From the NCBI GenBank assembly GCA_025966315.1, contig JAOPUZ010000025.1, forward strand, positions 62,001-126,000: 64,000 nucleotides of DNA, in the 5' to 3' direction. This stretch comes from Frankiales bacterium (GTDB lineage Bacteria; Actinomycetota; Actinomycetes; Mycobacteriales; Jatrophihabitantaceae). The notes below the pieces were generated by a model that made no database searches, had not been told where the DNA came from, and saw only the letters and a program-made list of their open reading frames with translations. The translations under genes were made by a program, and so were the position numbers. Positions 44,828-54,563 of the stretch are shown in pieces (position 1 is the first letter of the stretch; the number at the start of each line of letters is the position of its first letter).

Positions 44828-46675
44828 GTGAACCCGGCCGGATCGAGCGGTGCCGCCGTGAACGAAGCGGCCGAGCACTTGTTGGGGCACGTGATCGTGT
44901 GCGGCCTGAACGACGTCGGCCTGCGGATCGTCGAGCAGCTGCAATCGGCCGGCGAGCAGGTGCTGGTCATCGATGACGGCAGCAATCCGCGGTTGACCCG
45001 GATCGTCACCGGCCTGGCTGTGCTGGTGCACACCGGCGACGCGCGCCGGCCCGACACCTTGAGACGCGCCGGCCTACTCGGCGCGGCCGCACTGATCAGC
45101 GTCGCCGATCAGGACTTGCTGAACCTCGAGATCACCCTGCTGGCCCGCGAACTGGCCCCGGACGCTCGCATCGTCGTGCAGCTGACGAACGCGGCGGTCG
45201 GCCGGGCGGTGTCCCGGTTGGGCGGCGCGGTACGGGTTCTCGACACGGCCACCTTGGCCGCGCCGTCCTTCGTGGAAGCCTGTTTGAACCGCCATGAGCA
45301 CGAGATCTACCTGGACGGGCTCACCTTTCAGGTGGTGCAACGGGTGGTCGAACACCACGCGGTGCTGCGCAGCGCGTTCGGCGATCTGGCCCCGCTGGCC
45401 GTAATACCCGCGGCCGGCGGCCCGATGGCGGTCTGTCCGGGCCGTGATCTCGCCGTGGAACCGGGCGACGTGGTGACGCTGGTCGGAACCGAGGACCAGC
45501 TGGCCGCGCGGCGGATGCCGCACGAGGTGGTCACCGCGACGCGCGAGGTCAATCCGGGGATGGCGCGATTGACCCGCATCGTGCTGGCGATGCGCGGCAT
45601 GCTGGGCGACGTCGAGCGGGCCTTCTGGCTCTCGGTGCTGGCGCTGGTGTCGGTCGGCGCGCTGTCCGTCGTGCTGCTGATGATCAGCTACGACGGGCCG
45701 GACGACAAGCGGATGGGCGTGGTCGACGCCGGCTATTTCACGGTGGAAACCCTTACCACCGTGGGGTTCGGCGATTTCTACTTCGCCAAGCAGGAAACCT
45801 GGCTGCGGCTGTGGGCGATCGGCTTGATGATCATCGGCGCCACCTTGGTGACCATCCTGTACGCCCGGCTGACCGATCTGCTCATCACGCGGCGGATGGC
45901 CAGCACCGCGGGCCGGCGACGTACGGCGCGGATGAGCGGCCACATCGTGCTGGTCGGACTGGGTGCGGTGGGCCTGCGGGTGCTGGAGCAGCTGCACGAG
46001 GCCAACCGCAGCGTCGCCGTCCTGGAACGCGATGCGAACAACCGTTACCTCAGCGCCGCGCGGGCCCTGAACGTTCCCGTGGTCTTCGGCGATTCCACGC
46101 TTCGGTCGGATTTGCAGGCCGCCGGTCTGGCCCGCGCCGCGTCCGTGGCGGTGCTGACCAGCAATGACCTGGCCAACATCGAGACGGGTTTGGCGGTGGA
46201 TGACCTGCTGGCCGAGCGCCGCGGCGAGGTTCCCGTGGTGCTCAGGGTGTTCGACCGTCAGCTGGCCGGCATCGTCGGGCACAGTTTCGGTTTCAGCCAG
46301 GTACGGTCCACGTCGGCGCTGGCCGCGCCCTGGTTCGTCGGTGCGGCCTTGGGCCTGACCATCCTGAGCACGTTCTACGTCGAGGCCCAACCGTTCCTGG
46401 TCGGGCAGTTGACCGTGACCTCGGGCGGCGGCCTGGCCGGGCATCCGATGGCAGAATTAGGCGCTCGAATAAGGGTGATCGCGATCAGCCGGCGCGGCAG
46501 TATCAGCGTCAAAGGCACAGCCGACGAAGCTGGCTTCGGTGGTGGTCTGGAGTACCCGCCGCGTCGCGATACCCGGTTCGCCCCCGGGGACCGCGCGTTC
46601 ATCGTCGGCCCGTACGAGGAACTACTGCAGGTGTTACGCCGCGAGCGTGGCGCCTCAGGCGGGCCAGTCGGCTAG
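44828..46675 (+). CDS. Potassium channel with RCK domains on both sides of the pore
   Basis: 615-aa protein: RCK/TrkA-N (about 19-140, VIVCGLNDVGLRIVEQL) and TrkA-C (about 150-235), then two membrane helices (about 265-290 and 330-352) around a pore loop with selectivity filter TTVGFGD at 310-316. A second TrkA-N follows (about 372-500, IVLVGLGAVGLRVLEQL) with a TrkA-C (about 530-610). So it is a two-helix K+ channel gated by two nucleotide-binding RCK units per chain, with the first placed before the pore. GTG 44828; CACACT 6 nt upstream. Its last 21 bp overlap the convergent His-rich gene. Gating ligand unknown. Confidence 0.88.
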   Translation: MNPAGSSGAAVNEAAEHLLGHVIVCGLNDVGLRIVEQLQSAGEQVLVIDDGSNPRLTRIVTGLAVLVHTGDARRPDTLRRAGLLGAAALISVADQDLLNLEITLLARELAPDARIVVQLTNAAVGRAVSRLGGAVRVLDTATLAAPSFVEACLNRHEHEIYLDGLTFQVVQRVVEHHAVLRSAFGDLAPLAVIPAAGGPMAVCPGRDLAVEPGDVVTLVGTEDQLAARRMPHEVVTATREVNPGMARLTRIVLAMRGMLGDVERAFWLSVLALVSVGALSVVLLMISYDGPDDKRMGVVDAGYFTVETLTTVGFGDFYFAKQETWLRLWAIGLMIIGATLVTILYARLTDLLITRRMASTAGRRRTARMSGHIVLVGLGAVGLRVLEQLHEANRSVAVLERDANNRYLSAARALNVPVVFGDSTLRSDLQAAGLARAASVAVLTSNDLANIETGLAVDDLLAERRGEVPVVLRVFDRQLAGIVGHSFGFSQVRSTSALAAPWFVGAALGLTILSTFYVEAQPFLVGQLTVTSGGGLAGHPMAELGARIRVIAISRRGSISVKGTADEAGFGGGLEYPPRRDTRFAPGDRAFIVGPYEELLQVLRRERGASGGPVG

Positions 46676-47107
46676 CGTCACCGCACCGCCGACGATCACG
46701 GCGTGCAGCCGGATCGATCCGGCCGGCCGTACGTAGAAGTCGTATTCTCCTTCGGCCAGCGCGCCGAACACCGCGGAGAAAACCGTTTCGCCGTCGAGCG
46801 GGCGGCTGAGCACGCCGACATGAACCAGCGTTCCGGCGCCGTGCTCGTGTGCGTCGCCGTGCTCGTGCGCGTCGCCGTGCTCGTGCGCGCGGATGTGGTC
46901 CCGCTTGTGGTCGTGGTCCTGCTTATGGTCGTGGGCGTTCTGGTGGCCGCGCGTTTCGGGTTCAGCCGTCCCGGTTGGCCCGGTTGGCCGTGCCTCGATC
47001 TCGCTGCCGGCCAAGGCCTGCGGCATCGTTATCACCAACGCGCCGACGTCGCCGCCGATATCCAGCAGCACCGAACCCTGCCCGGCATGGCTGTTGTCCT
47101 CGATCAT
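46655..47107 (-). CDS. Hypothetical protein with His/Asp-rich metal-binding insert
   Basis: 150-aa protein, function unknown. The N-terminal part (GSVLLDIGGDVGALVITMP) and C-terminal part (GALAEGEYDFYVRPAGS) look like a small beta-rich domain found in actinobacteria. Between them, about residues 65-100, is a run of HDHK, RDHIRAHEHG and repeated DAHEHG units with some 13 His, a likely metal-binding loop. DNA here shows short internal duplication. Start ATG 47107 with GGAAGG 6 nt upstream is clear. It follows the DUF4331 gene beyond a terminator hairpin and overlaps the convergent channel gene by 21 bp. A role in metal storage or sensing is only a guess. Confidence 0.7.
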   Translation of the reverse strand: MIEDNSHAGQGSVLLDIGGDVGALVITMPQALAGSEIEARPTGPTGTAEPETRGHQNAHDHKQDHDHKRDHIRAHEHGDAHEHGDAHEHGAGTLVHVGVLSRPLDGETVFSAVFGALAEGEYDFYVRPAGSIRLHAVIVGGAVTLADWPA

Positions 47108-47152
47108 CGTGTGCCTTCCAATGGACGGGAGTAGCCGCAAAACGGCTGGGGC

Positions 47153-47192
47153 GTCGAACTCGCGTGATCAATGAGGCGCACGCGAGTTCGAC
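47153..47192 (-). terminator. Perfect 14-bp hairpin after the DUF4331 gene
   Basis: GTCGAACTCGCGTG / CACGCGAGTTCGAC with a 12-nt loop, 22 nt after the DUF4331 stop. A strong minus-strand terminator candidate separating it from the His-rich gene. Confidence 0.65.
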
Positions 47193-47214
47193 CCACAGCG
47201 CTTTACGTCATAGC

Positions 47215-48633
47215 TCAGGTAGCCGGAACGGCCGGTTGGGTCTGGTATCCGCCCGCCGGCGTGCCCAGGTACGGGAACCCGTTGAGGTAGGCGGAATTGG
47301 TGTTGGTGGTGCCGTCAGTCACGGCGGCAGCCGCCCCGTCCGGCGTGAAGGACGGGTCGACCAACGGGATGGTCAGGCCCGCGATGGCCCGCAACTCGAT
47401 CGTGACCACGTCGTCGATGACCCGGCGTCCATTCGGAAAACCGGCCAGGTCGCCGCCGACGACGCCAAGTACGTTCGGCTTCTTGGCCGGCGGTACGGCG
47501 ACGTTCAGGCGCAGCATGTCGGCCAGCACCGGCCCGGTGTTGTTCTGGAAACCGGTCACCACGCCCTTCGGAATACCGGTCAGCAGGATGGCCTGCAGAT
47601 CGGCTCGCGGTTTCGTGTACGCAGCCAGATTCTTGAACACACCGTTCGGGTAGAGAACGGGCAACAGCCCGGCCAGTTCCGGCTTGAGTACGTACTTGGC
47701 GAAGCTGCCGTCGTTGTGCGGGGTCAGGGTATTCCAGCGATCCTTCTCTGCCATCGGCACGATGACTTCGTTGAACAACGGGTTGCCCAGTCGAGAGATC
47801 TGCGTGTACGGGCCGTAGCTGGTGGACTTTCCGTCCTTGGCGTTGAACACTCGCGACTTGCGCCGGCTTGCCGTGGCCCACACTCCGATGACCGAACCCG
47901 GATCGAGCACGTCGTGCGGGGTGTTGCCCTTGCGGGTCAGGTCACTGATCGGCACCTGCAAGGCGATGCTGTGCACGTTCAGGCCCTGCGTGCCGTTGAC
48001 GCCCACTGCGGCGGCCGACGGAATCAAGTGCGCCATTTCGAAGGGACGCAACGTACCCAGGTCGAAGATGCTGCCGAGATCGACGTGGAAACCCTCCGCG
48101 CGCTGCCCGGCGAAAACCTTCCGCTTGTGACCCAGCGAGTGGACGGCCGCGTTGGTGAAGGTCGCGGCGTAATTCGGGGTGCTGCGGACGCCGACGTTCA
48201 CCGGCGGCACCGCCAGATGCTGGCCGAGGACCTTCCCGTGACCGGGTGCGTTGTGCCAATCCCAGCCCTGGTCAGCGCCGTGGTGGACCCGCGTCACCGA
48301 GTAGTACTGCGGCCGGTTCCAATTGGGATCACTGATCGAGGCAATTGGGCCGGTGTTGTATAGGAATGTCCTTGCGTTACGGATCTTTGTCTCGAAGCGG
48401 AATTGGTAGCTTATGTCCGCACGGCCCATTCCGCCGTTCGAGACGTGGATTTCGTACAGGACATCATCGCCGAATTCATAGAAGTTCGGTCCACCGTTGG
48501 GCTGCTGCAACGGAATGAAGTTGGCGATCAGCGTGACGGTATCCGCAGCCTCGGGGCTGACGAATGCGTACACGTCGGTGTTGTCGGCGACCGGGTCCTT
48601 GGAGATTTCCGGGGCTTCGCGATGCGAGGACAC
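47215..48633 (-). CDS. DUF4331 domain-containing protein
   Basis: 472-aa protein of the DUF4331 family, function unknown. Recognised by its N-terminus SSHREAPEISKDPVADNTDVYAF, here given as SSHREAPEISKDP and VADNTDVYAF, followed by TVTLIANFIPLQQPNGGPNF and DVLYEIHVSN, and the end TIPLVDPSF. No signal peptide on this chain. It starts with GTG 48633, two bases after the stop of a small Tat-signal protein, so the two are coupled; the Tat partner may carry it outside. DUF4331 proteins in other bacteria are often exported. No enzymatic motif seen. Confidence 0.85.
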   Translation of the reverse strand: MSSHREAPEISKDPVADNTDVYAFVSPEAADTVTLIANFIPLQQPNGGPNFYEFGDDVLYEIHVSNGGMGRADISYQFRFETKIRNARTFLYNTGPIASISDPNWNRPQYYSVTRVHHGADQGWDWHNAPGHGKVLGQHLAVPPVNVGVRSTPNYAATFTNAAVHSLGHKRKVFAGQRAEGFHVDLGSIFDLGTLRPFEMAHLIPSAAAVGVNGTQGLNVHSIALQVPISDLTRKGNTPHDVLDPGSVIGVWATASRRKSRVFNAKDGKSTSYGPYTQISRLGNPLFNEVIVPMAEKDRWNTLTPHNDGSFAKYVLKPELAGLLPVLYPNGVFKNLAAYTKPRADLQAILLTGIPKGVVTGFQNNTGPVLADMLRLNVAVPPAKKPNVLGVVGGDLAGFPNGRRVIDDVVTIELRAIAGLTIPLVDPSFTPDGAAAAVTDGTTNTNSAYLNGFPYLGTPAGGYQTQPAVPAT

Positions 48634-48635
48634 GG

Positions 48636-48911
48636 CTACTTTCCCTTCGCCGCGGCCTGGGTGATCCGACCGACAAGATCGGGATCATGGATCGCTACCT
48701 CTGCTTCGCCGACCAGGATCGAGATGTTCCCGGTGGCCGGATCACTGATGTGCGCGACCAGCGGCACGGCACCGGCCGGGGTGCTCACGGGTCCCGCCGC
48801 CGCCGTTCGTGCCGTCGCCGCCGCCGCTACCCCTGGCGTTATCGCGACCACTCCTGCCGCGGCCGTGGCCCCGGACGCAATCAGGAAGTTTCTTCGGGTG
48901 GAATCCTTCAT
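48636..48911 (-). CDS. Small Tat-signal protein paired with DUF4331
   Basis: 91-aa protein. It begins with a twin-arginine signal (STRRNFLIASG, residues 4-14) and a hydrophobic Ala/Val-rich stretch; cleavage probably near residue 40. The mature remainder (about 50 residues, VAHISDPATGNISILVGEAE) is short and acidic. ATG 48911 has AAAGG 7 nt upstream. Two bases separate it from the DUF4331 gene. It may be a partner exported folded or in complex with the downstream protein; this is inference from the gene pair. Confidence 0.7.
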   Translation of the reverse strand: MKDSTRRNFLIASGATAAAGVVAITPGVAAAATARTAAAGPVSTPAGAVPLVAHISDPATGNISILVGEAEVAIHDPDLVGRITQAAAKGK

Positions 48912-48964
48912 CACTTGACCTTTCGATCGGATCGCCAGCGCCAGCGCCGGCGAAAAGATGAATG

Positions 48965-48980
48965 GGTGCAGAAATGCACC
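48965..48980. terminator. Small GAAA-loop hairpin
   Basis: GGTGCA-GAAA-TGCACC, 6-bp stem, in the 125-bp gap between the phosphatase stop and the Tat-protein start. Weak terminator or leader hairpin. Confidence 0.3.
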
Positions 48981-49036
48981 TGACAATCAAGGATTCGTAG
49001 CGTTGCGCTCACCGGATCGTGAGATTCACGTGATTT

Positions 49037-49813
49037 TTAGCGAGGCGGGAACGAAGCATTCTCGATGGGTACGAGCGGGCTAAATGCCCTCAGCGCGTCG
49101 ATATCCGAATTTCGGGCGTACACATATTCGTCCGCCCAGGCGGCGACGCCGGGGAAGCTGGAGTCCCTGATCAGGCCGGCCACCGCGCCGCTCAGGTCGT
49201 AGTCGGTTCGGCGCAATTGCACGGCGCCACCGGACAGCAACGCCCAGTGCGCACCCGCTCGGCCGTAGGGCATTCCGATACTGCCGGGATTGACGATCAG
49301 GCGGCCGTCGACCAGCCGCAGAAACGGCATGTGGGTATGGCCGCACACGACGGTCCGGACCGCCGGCGCCACGTCAGCGAGCACCTGCTGCCAGCGCTCG
49401 GCCGGGCTGTCAACCAGCACGAGCTCGTCGTCGGCTCGTGGGCCGCCGTGACAGAACAGCACCGGCCCGAACCCGGCCAGGTCCAGCGTCACCGGATGCG
49501 GCAGCCGGTCCAGCCGGTCGATCAGATCCGGCCTGAGTTGGCGGGCGGCCCAGGGCGACACCTCGTCCGGGGCCTCGACATCCGGGTCGCGGGCCAGCAT
49601 CACCAACTCGCGATCGGCGTTGCCGCGGACCCAGACCACCCGCTCGCCGAGCTCGACAAGCCGATCCAGGGTCTCAACCGGCTGCGGTCCGGCGGCGATG
49701 TCACCGGTCAACACAATCCGCTCGGCGCGCTGCACGTCCGGCTCAGCCAGCACTGCGTCCAATGCCGGCAGCACGCCGTGGATGTCGGACAGCACCGCGA
49801 CCGAGTCCAGCAC
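49037..49813 (-). CDS. Calcineurin-like metallophosphoesterase
   Basis: 258-aa cytoplasmic phosphoesterase of the YfcE-like group. Metal-binding motifs in order: VLSDIHGVLPAL (Asp, His; residues 6-17), LTGDIAAGPQ (Asp), VRGNADRELV (Asn; the usual N-H is N-A here), CHGGPRADDE and CGHTHMPFLR (His pair). The GN(H/A)D variation is common in this subgroup. GTG 49813 is chosen because AGGGGG lies 6 nt upstream, although the frame runs to 49840. It sits downstream of mdh beyond a strong hairpin, so it is a separate unit. Substrate unknown. Confidence 0.85.
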   Translation of the reverse strand: MLDSVAVLSDIHGVLPALDAVLAEPDVQRAERIVLTGDIAAGPQPVETLDRLVELGERVVWVRGNADRELVMLARDPDVEAPDEVSPWAARQLRPDLIDRLDRLPHPVTLDLAGFGPVLFCHGGPRADDELVLVDSPAERWQQVLADVAPAVRTVVCGHTHMPFLRLVDGRLIVNPGSIGMPYGRAGAHWALLSGGAVQLRRTDYDLSGAVAGLIRDSSFPGVAAWADEYVYARNSDIDALRAFSPLVPIENASFPPR

Positions 49814-49832
49814 GCGGCACCCCCTCAAATAA

Positions 49833-49869
49833 AGCAACACCTGGCATCCTAGGGATGCCAGGTGTTGCT
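49833..49869. terminator. 17-bp perfect hairpin after mdh
   Basis: GCAACACCTGGCATCC (from 49834) and its exact complement around a TAG loop, plus one flanking A-T pair, 18 nt after the mdh stop. Its arms match the hairpin at 59286-59334 (GCAACAYCYGGCATC). No U tract. Confidence 0.7.
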
Positions 49870-49887
49870 CAATCGCTCAGAAATGGG

Positions 49888-50934
<1,047 letters not shown>

Positions 50935-51010
50935 TTACCGCTTGACCGCCAGCGGTAACCCAGCGGCGACGAGAACGTAATGACGCTCACCTACCGGCAC
51001 CAGCCGATGC

Positions 51011-51301
51011 TCAGCCTTGCGGCAGTGAGATCGCGAAGATGACGGTGACGATTGCGAAGCTCCAATAGCAGGCGACGTCGAAGGCGCGGCCCCGAACTCG
51101 CAGCATGCCGGCCTGGTCGTTGCTGAGCAGCAGCCGGAACAGGCCGGCGATCGCCAGGCCCACCGTCATGCCGCCCACCGCACGCAGCCAGTGCTGGGGT
51201 GCCGCCGCGACCGATGCGAGGGAGACGAGCTCGATGACGAGCACGACCAGGAACGGCACCTCGCGGGTGTCCCGGCTGTGCAGCCATCTGACCATCGTCA
51301 C
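51011..51301 (-). CDS. DUF3017 membrane protein
   Basis: 96-aa protein with three hydrophobic helices (about 15-33, 40-57, 72-92), of the actinobacterial DUF3017 family usually found between folD and mdh, as here. Function unknown. GTG 51301 has GGAAGGG 9 nt upstream; ATG 51295 is two codons later. Begins 40 bp after folD and is probably cotranscribed with it. Confidence 0.78.
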   Translation of the reverse strand: MTMVRWLHSRDTREVPFLVVLVIELVSLASVAAAPQHWLRAVGGMTVGLAIAGLFRLLLSNDQAGMLRVRGRAFDVACYWSFAIVTVIFAISLPQG

Positions 51302-51341
51302 CTCGTCATGCCCTTCCGTCGCGACGCACCTGATTGCCGGT

Positions 51342-52190
51342 TCAGTGGGCCGCGGCCCGCTCGGCCGCCGCGACCACATTGGTGAGCAGCATCGCTCGGG
51401 TCATCGGCCCGACCCCGCCCGGGTTGGGTGCCAGATAACCAGCCACCTCGGCTACGCCGGCAGCGACGTCCCCGGCGATCTTGCCGGCCACCCGGCTCAC
51501 ACCCACGTCGAGGACGGCCGCGCCCGGCTTGACCATGTCCGCGGTGACCAGGTTCGGTACGCCCGCAGCCGCAATCACGATGTCGGCCTGCCGGACCTGG
51601 GCGAGTAGGTCGCGGGTACCCGTGTGACACAACGTGACGGTGGCATTCTCGGATCGGCGGGTGAGCAACAAGCCCAGCGGGCGGCCGACGGTCAGGCCCC
51701 GGCCGATGATCACCGCGTGAGCGCCGGCGATCGGCACCTCATAGCGGTGCAATAGCTCGATGATGCCAAGCGGCGTACACGGCAACGGCGCCGATTCGCC
51801 GAGGATGAGTGAGCCGAGGTTGTAGGGATGCAGGCCGTCGACGTCCTTGACCGGATCGACCCGGCTCAGGATGGCGAACTCGTCCAGGCCGGTCGGCTGC
51901 TGGACGAGGAACGCGGTGCAGGCCGGATCGGCGTTGAGTTCGTCCACCACGGCTTCGACGTCGGCCTGGCTGGTGCCGGCGGGCAATTCGCGCTGGATGC
52001 TGGCGATGCCGATCTCGGCGCAGTCCCTGTGCTTGGCCGCCACGTACCAGCGACTGCCCGGATCGTCGCCGACCAGCACGGTGCCCAGGCCCGGCACGAA
52101 ACCCTGGTCCGCCAGTTCGGCGACCCGTTCCCGTAGCTCGGACTTGATCGCGGCCAGAGTTGCCTTGCCATCCAGGATCGTCGCGGTCAC
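51342..52190 (-). CDS. folD: Bifunctional methylene-THF dehydrogenase / cyclohydrolase
   Basis: Converts 5,10-methylene-THF to 10-formyl-THF via methenyl-THF, feeding purN and purH nearby. 282 aa. Family blocks: [20 protein letters not shown] (about 35-54; the common YxxxK catalytic Tyr and Lys are YVAAK), [12 protein letters not shown] (usual QLPLP reads QQPTG), [23 protein letters not shown], and [17 protein letters not shown] (NADP site). GTG 52190, with CAAGAT 6 nt upstream, is preferred to a longer frame. Changes in QLPLP and GRS to GRG are mild departures from the consensus. Confidence 0.93.
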   Translation of the reverse strand: MTATILDGKATLAAIKSELRERVAELADQGFVPGLGTVLVGDDPGSRWYVAAKHRDCAEIGIASIQRELPAGTSQADVEAVVDELNADPACTAFLVQQPTGLDEFAILSRVDPVKDVDGLHPYNLGSLILGESAPLPCTPLGIIELLHRYEVPIAGAHAVIIGRGLTVGRPLGLLLTRRSENATVTLCHTGTRDLLAQVRQADIVIAAAGVPNLVTADMVKPGAAVLDVGVSRVAGKIAGDVAAGVAEVAGYLAPNPGGVGPMTRAMLLTNVVAAAERAAAH

Positions 52191-52239
52191 GTCGCCATCT
52201 TGCCAGCCCGACCTGGGCAAGGCCGGCAACGCCCGCAAG

Positions 52240-52284
52240 GTCCTACGCCGGCGTCGTCATGGCAACGCCTGGTAGGACTTTCCG
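52240..52284 (+). repeat. Palindromic repeat copy D (45-bp family)
   Basis: GTCCTACGCCGGCGTCGTCATG (given in parts: GTCCTACGCC, GGCGTCGTCATG) then GCAACGCCTGGTAGGAC and TTTCCG. Outer arms GTCCTAC/GTAGGAC and inner arms GGCGT/ACGCC pair. Same orientation as copy C. Lies between the pentapeptide gene and folD. Confidence 0.75.
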
Positions 52285-52327
52285 TGGGCGGGTGGGCGGG
52301 TGGGCGGGTGGGCGGGTGGGCGGGCGC
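52285..52327 (+). repeat. GGGCGGGT tandem repeat, quadruplex-prone
   Basis: An 8-bp unit GGGCGGGT repeated about five times, ending at the stop of the minus-strand pentapeptide gene. Four or more GGG runs with one-base loops on the plus strand fit an intramolecular G-quadruplex. It directly adjoins repeat D. Confidence 0.8.
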
Positions 52328-52969
52328 TCAGCCGATCCGCAGGCCGAGGAACCGCGCGAAGTCCACGGCCTGGTCCACTTCGACGCGGGCGCCGGTCAGG
52401 TCGACGAGGCGCGGATCGAGCCCGGCCAGGATGGCACCCCGCAGGTCGGCGTCGACGAAGCGCGCCTCGCCCCACCGGACGTCGGTCAGATCGGCCCGCG
52501 TGAACACCGACCGATCGCATTTCGCACCGACCAGGTTCGCGCCGGACAACCGCACATCGCTGAAATCGAGATCGCGTAGATCGGCACCGCCCAGCGACGT
52601 CCCGGAAAAATCGCCACCGGCAATCGTCACGTCCCGCAACGGGGTGTCGATGAACGTCGAGCCGGACCATTTGCAGTCGGTCAAGGTGGACCCGCGGAAC
52701 CGGGTCCGGTCGAACGAGCACGCGACGAATGCGCAGCGCAGCAAAGCGGAATCGAGCAGCTGCGCCCGATCGAACGAGCATTCGGTGAACGAGCATCCCT
52801 CGAGGGTGCAGCCGTCGAAAGCCGCCTCGTCGAAGCTGCAGTCGACGAAGGCGGCCCGGCTCAGCGTCACGCCGCGCAGGTCGACGTCGGCCAGATCCTC
52901 GTGCACCACCTCGCCGCCGTCGCCGGCCGCGCCGATCAGTGCCGTCAGCCAATCGGGGGCGCCAGTCAT
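52328..52969 (-). CDS. Pentapeptide-repeat protein
   Basis: 213-aa protein made largely of pentapeptide repeats A(D/N)LXX type, expected to fold as a right-handed quadrilateral beta helix. Repeats run from about residue 30 to 200, with many Cys/Phe positions (DCSFDEAAF, GCTLEGCSF, RCAFVACSF) in the first half and canonical GADLRDLDF, GANLVGAKC, RADLTDVRW in the second. Related proteins include DNA-gyrase-protecting Qnr/MfpA, but many have no known role. ATG 52969 has CACACT 6 nt upstream (leaderless). Sits 4 bp after purH. A gyrase role is only a possibility. Confidence 0.88.
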   Translation of the reverse strand: MTGAPDWLTALIGAAGDGGEVVHEDLADVDLRGVTLSRAAFVDCSFDEAAFDGCTLEGCSFTECSFDRAQLLDSALLRCAFVACSFDRTRFRGSTLTDCKWSGSTFIDTPLRDVTIAGGDFSGTSLGGADLRDLDFSDVRLSGANLVGAKCDRSVFTRADLTDVRWGEARFVDADLRGAILAGLDPRLVDLTGARVEVDQAVDFARFLGLRIG

Positions 52970-52973
52970 GGCA

Positions 52974-54563
52974 TCAGTGTGCGAAGTGCCGGGTGCCGGT
53001 GAAGTACATCGTGACGCCCGCCGCCGCGGCCGCCTCGATGACAACGTTGTCACGGATCGACCCGCCCGGCTGGACGACCGCTCGCACACCGGCATCGATC
53101 AGCACCTGCAAACCGTCCGGGAACGGGAAGAACGCATCGGAGGCGGCGTAGGAACCGGCGGCCCGGTCACCGGCCCGGGCCACCGCCAGCTTGGCCGAGT
53201 CGACGCGGTTGACCTGGCCCATGCCGACCCCGACCGTGGCCGAGTCCTTGCCCAGCAGAATTGCGTTCGACTTCACCGACCGAATCGCTCGCCAGGCGAA
53301 CGCGAGCTGGGCCAGCTCGGCCGGGGGCAGCGCCTGGCCGGTGGCCAGGGTCCAGTTCGCGGGGTAGTCGCCGGGCGCATCGATCAGATCGAGCTCCTGC
53401 ATCAGGAAGCCGCCCGAGATCGGCCGTAGGTCGACGTCGTGCGGACGCGGCCCCGGCGACACCAACACCCGAAGATCCGCCCGCTTGGAAAGGATCTCCA
53501 GGGCACCGTCGGCGTAGCTCGGGGCCAGGATCACCTCGGTGAAGATGCCGGCCACCTTGGTCGCCATCGCTACGGTCACTTCACGATTGGTGGCGATGAC
53601 GCCGCCGTAAGCCGATGCCGGATCGCAGGCGTGCGCTTTCAGATGGGCCTCGGCGATGTCCGCCGCGACCGCCAGCCCGCACGGGTTGGCATGCTTGATG
53701 ATTGCCACCGCGGGCAGGTCGAAATCCCACGCGGCCCGGTAGGCCGCGTCCGCATCGACGTAGTTGTTGAAGCTCATCGCTTTGCCGTGCAGCTGCTCGG
53801 CCTGGGCGATGCCCGCGGTCGCGCCCTGCTGGACGTAGAGCGCCGCCTTCTGATGCGGGTTCTCGCCGTAACGCAGCACCTCGGCCCGTTCCAACGCCAA
53901 TCCGACGTAGGGCGGCCAGTGCGCCTCGATTCCGGCCCCGATCTCGTCCGAGGCCGCCGCCCGCGAAGCCAGCACCGTCTGCTGACCGAACCAGTTCGCC
54001 ACCGCGGCGTCATAGGCGGCGGTGTGCGCGTACGCCTGACCGGCGAGTCGTTGGCGAGCGGCCAGGTCGAAGCCCCCTTCGGCCACCGCGGCCAGCACCT
54101 CGGCGTAGCCGCTCGGGTCGACGACGATCGCTACCGAGCCGTGGTTCTTCGCCGACGCGCGCACCATCGCCGGGCCACCGATGTCGATCTGTTCGATGAT
54201 TTCTTCCGGCGCCGCCCCGGAAGCGACCGCCTCGCGGAACGGATAGAGGTTCGAGACGACCAGCTGGAACGTGTCGATGCCCAGTTCGGCCACCGTCGAC
54301 AAGTGGTCGGCGTTGCCTTGATCGGCCAGCAGGCCCGCGTGCACGTGCGGATGCAGGGTCTTCACCCGGCCACCCAGGATCTCGGGGAAGCCGGTGACCG
54401 CGTCCACCGGCGTCACCTTCACCCCGAGCGCGGCGATGGTCGCGGCGGTGGAACCGGTCGAGACAATCTCGACCCCGGCGGCGTCCAGCCCGCGCGCCAG
54501 CTCTTCCAACCCGGACTTGTCATAGACGCTGACCAAGGCTCGGCGTACAGCAATACGGGTCAC
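52974..54563 (-). CDS. purH: Bifunctional AICAR formyltransferase / IMP cyclohydrolase
   Basis: Last two steps of de novo IMP synthesis, using 10-formyl-THF. 529 aa from GTG 54563. N-terminal IMP cyclohydrolase (about 1-200): [49 protein letters not shown]-terminal formyltransferase (about 210-529): [12 protein letters not shown], the catalytic [27 protein letters not shown] and end GGSIRDN. GTG has GAGGAG 9 nt upstream and overlaps the purN stop (GTGA). The frame open to 54938 is the mirror of purN. Downstream neighbour folD supplies its cofactor. Confidence 0.96.
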   Translation of the reverse strand: MTRIAVRRALVSVYDKSGLEELARGLDAAGVEIVSTGSTAATIAALGVKVTPVDAVTGFPEILGGRVKTLHPHVHAGLLADQGNADHLSTVAELGIDTFQLVVSNLYPFREAVASGAAPEEIIEQIDIGGPAMVRASAKNHGSVAIVVDPSGYAEVLAAVAEGGFDLAARQRLAGQAYAHTAAYDAAVANWFGQQTVLASRAAASDEIGAGIEAHWPPYVGLALERAEVLRYGENPHQKAALYVQQGATAGIAQAEQLHGKAMSFNNYVDADAAYRAAWDFDLPAVAIIKHANPCGLAVAADIAEAHLKAHACDPASAYGGVIATNREVTVAMATKVAGIFTEVILAPSYADGALEILSKRADLRVLVSPGPRPHDVDLRPISGGFLMQELDLIDAPGDYPANWTLATGQALPPAELAQLAFAWRAIRSVKSNAILLGKDSATVGVGMGQVNRVDSAKLAVARAGDRAAGSYAASDAFFPFPDGLQVLIDAGVRAVVQPGGSIRDNVVIEAAAAAGVTMYFTGTRHFAH

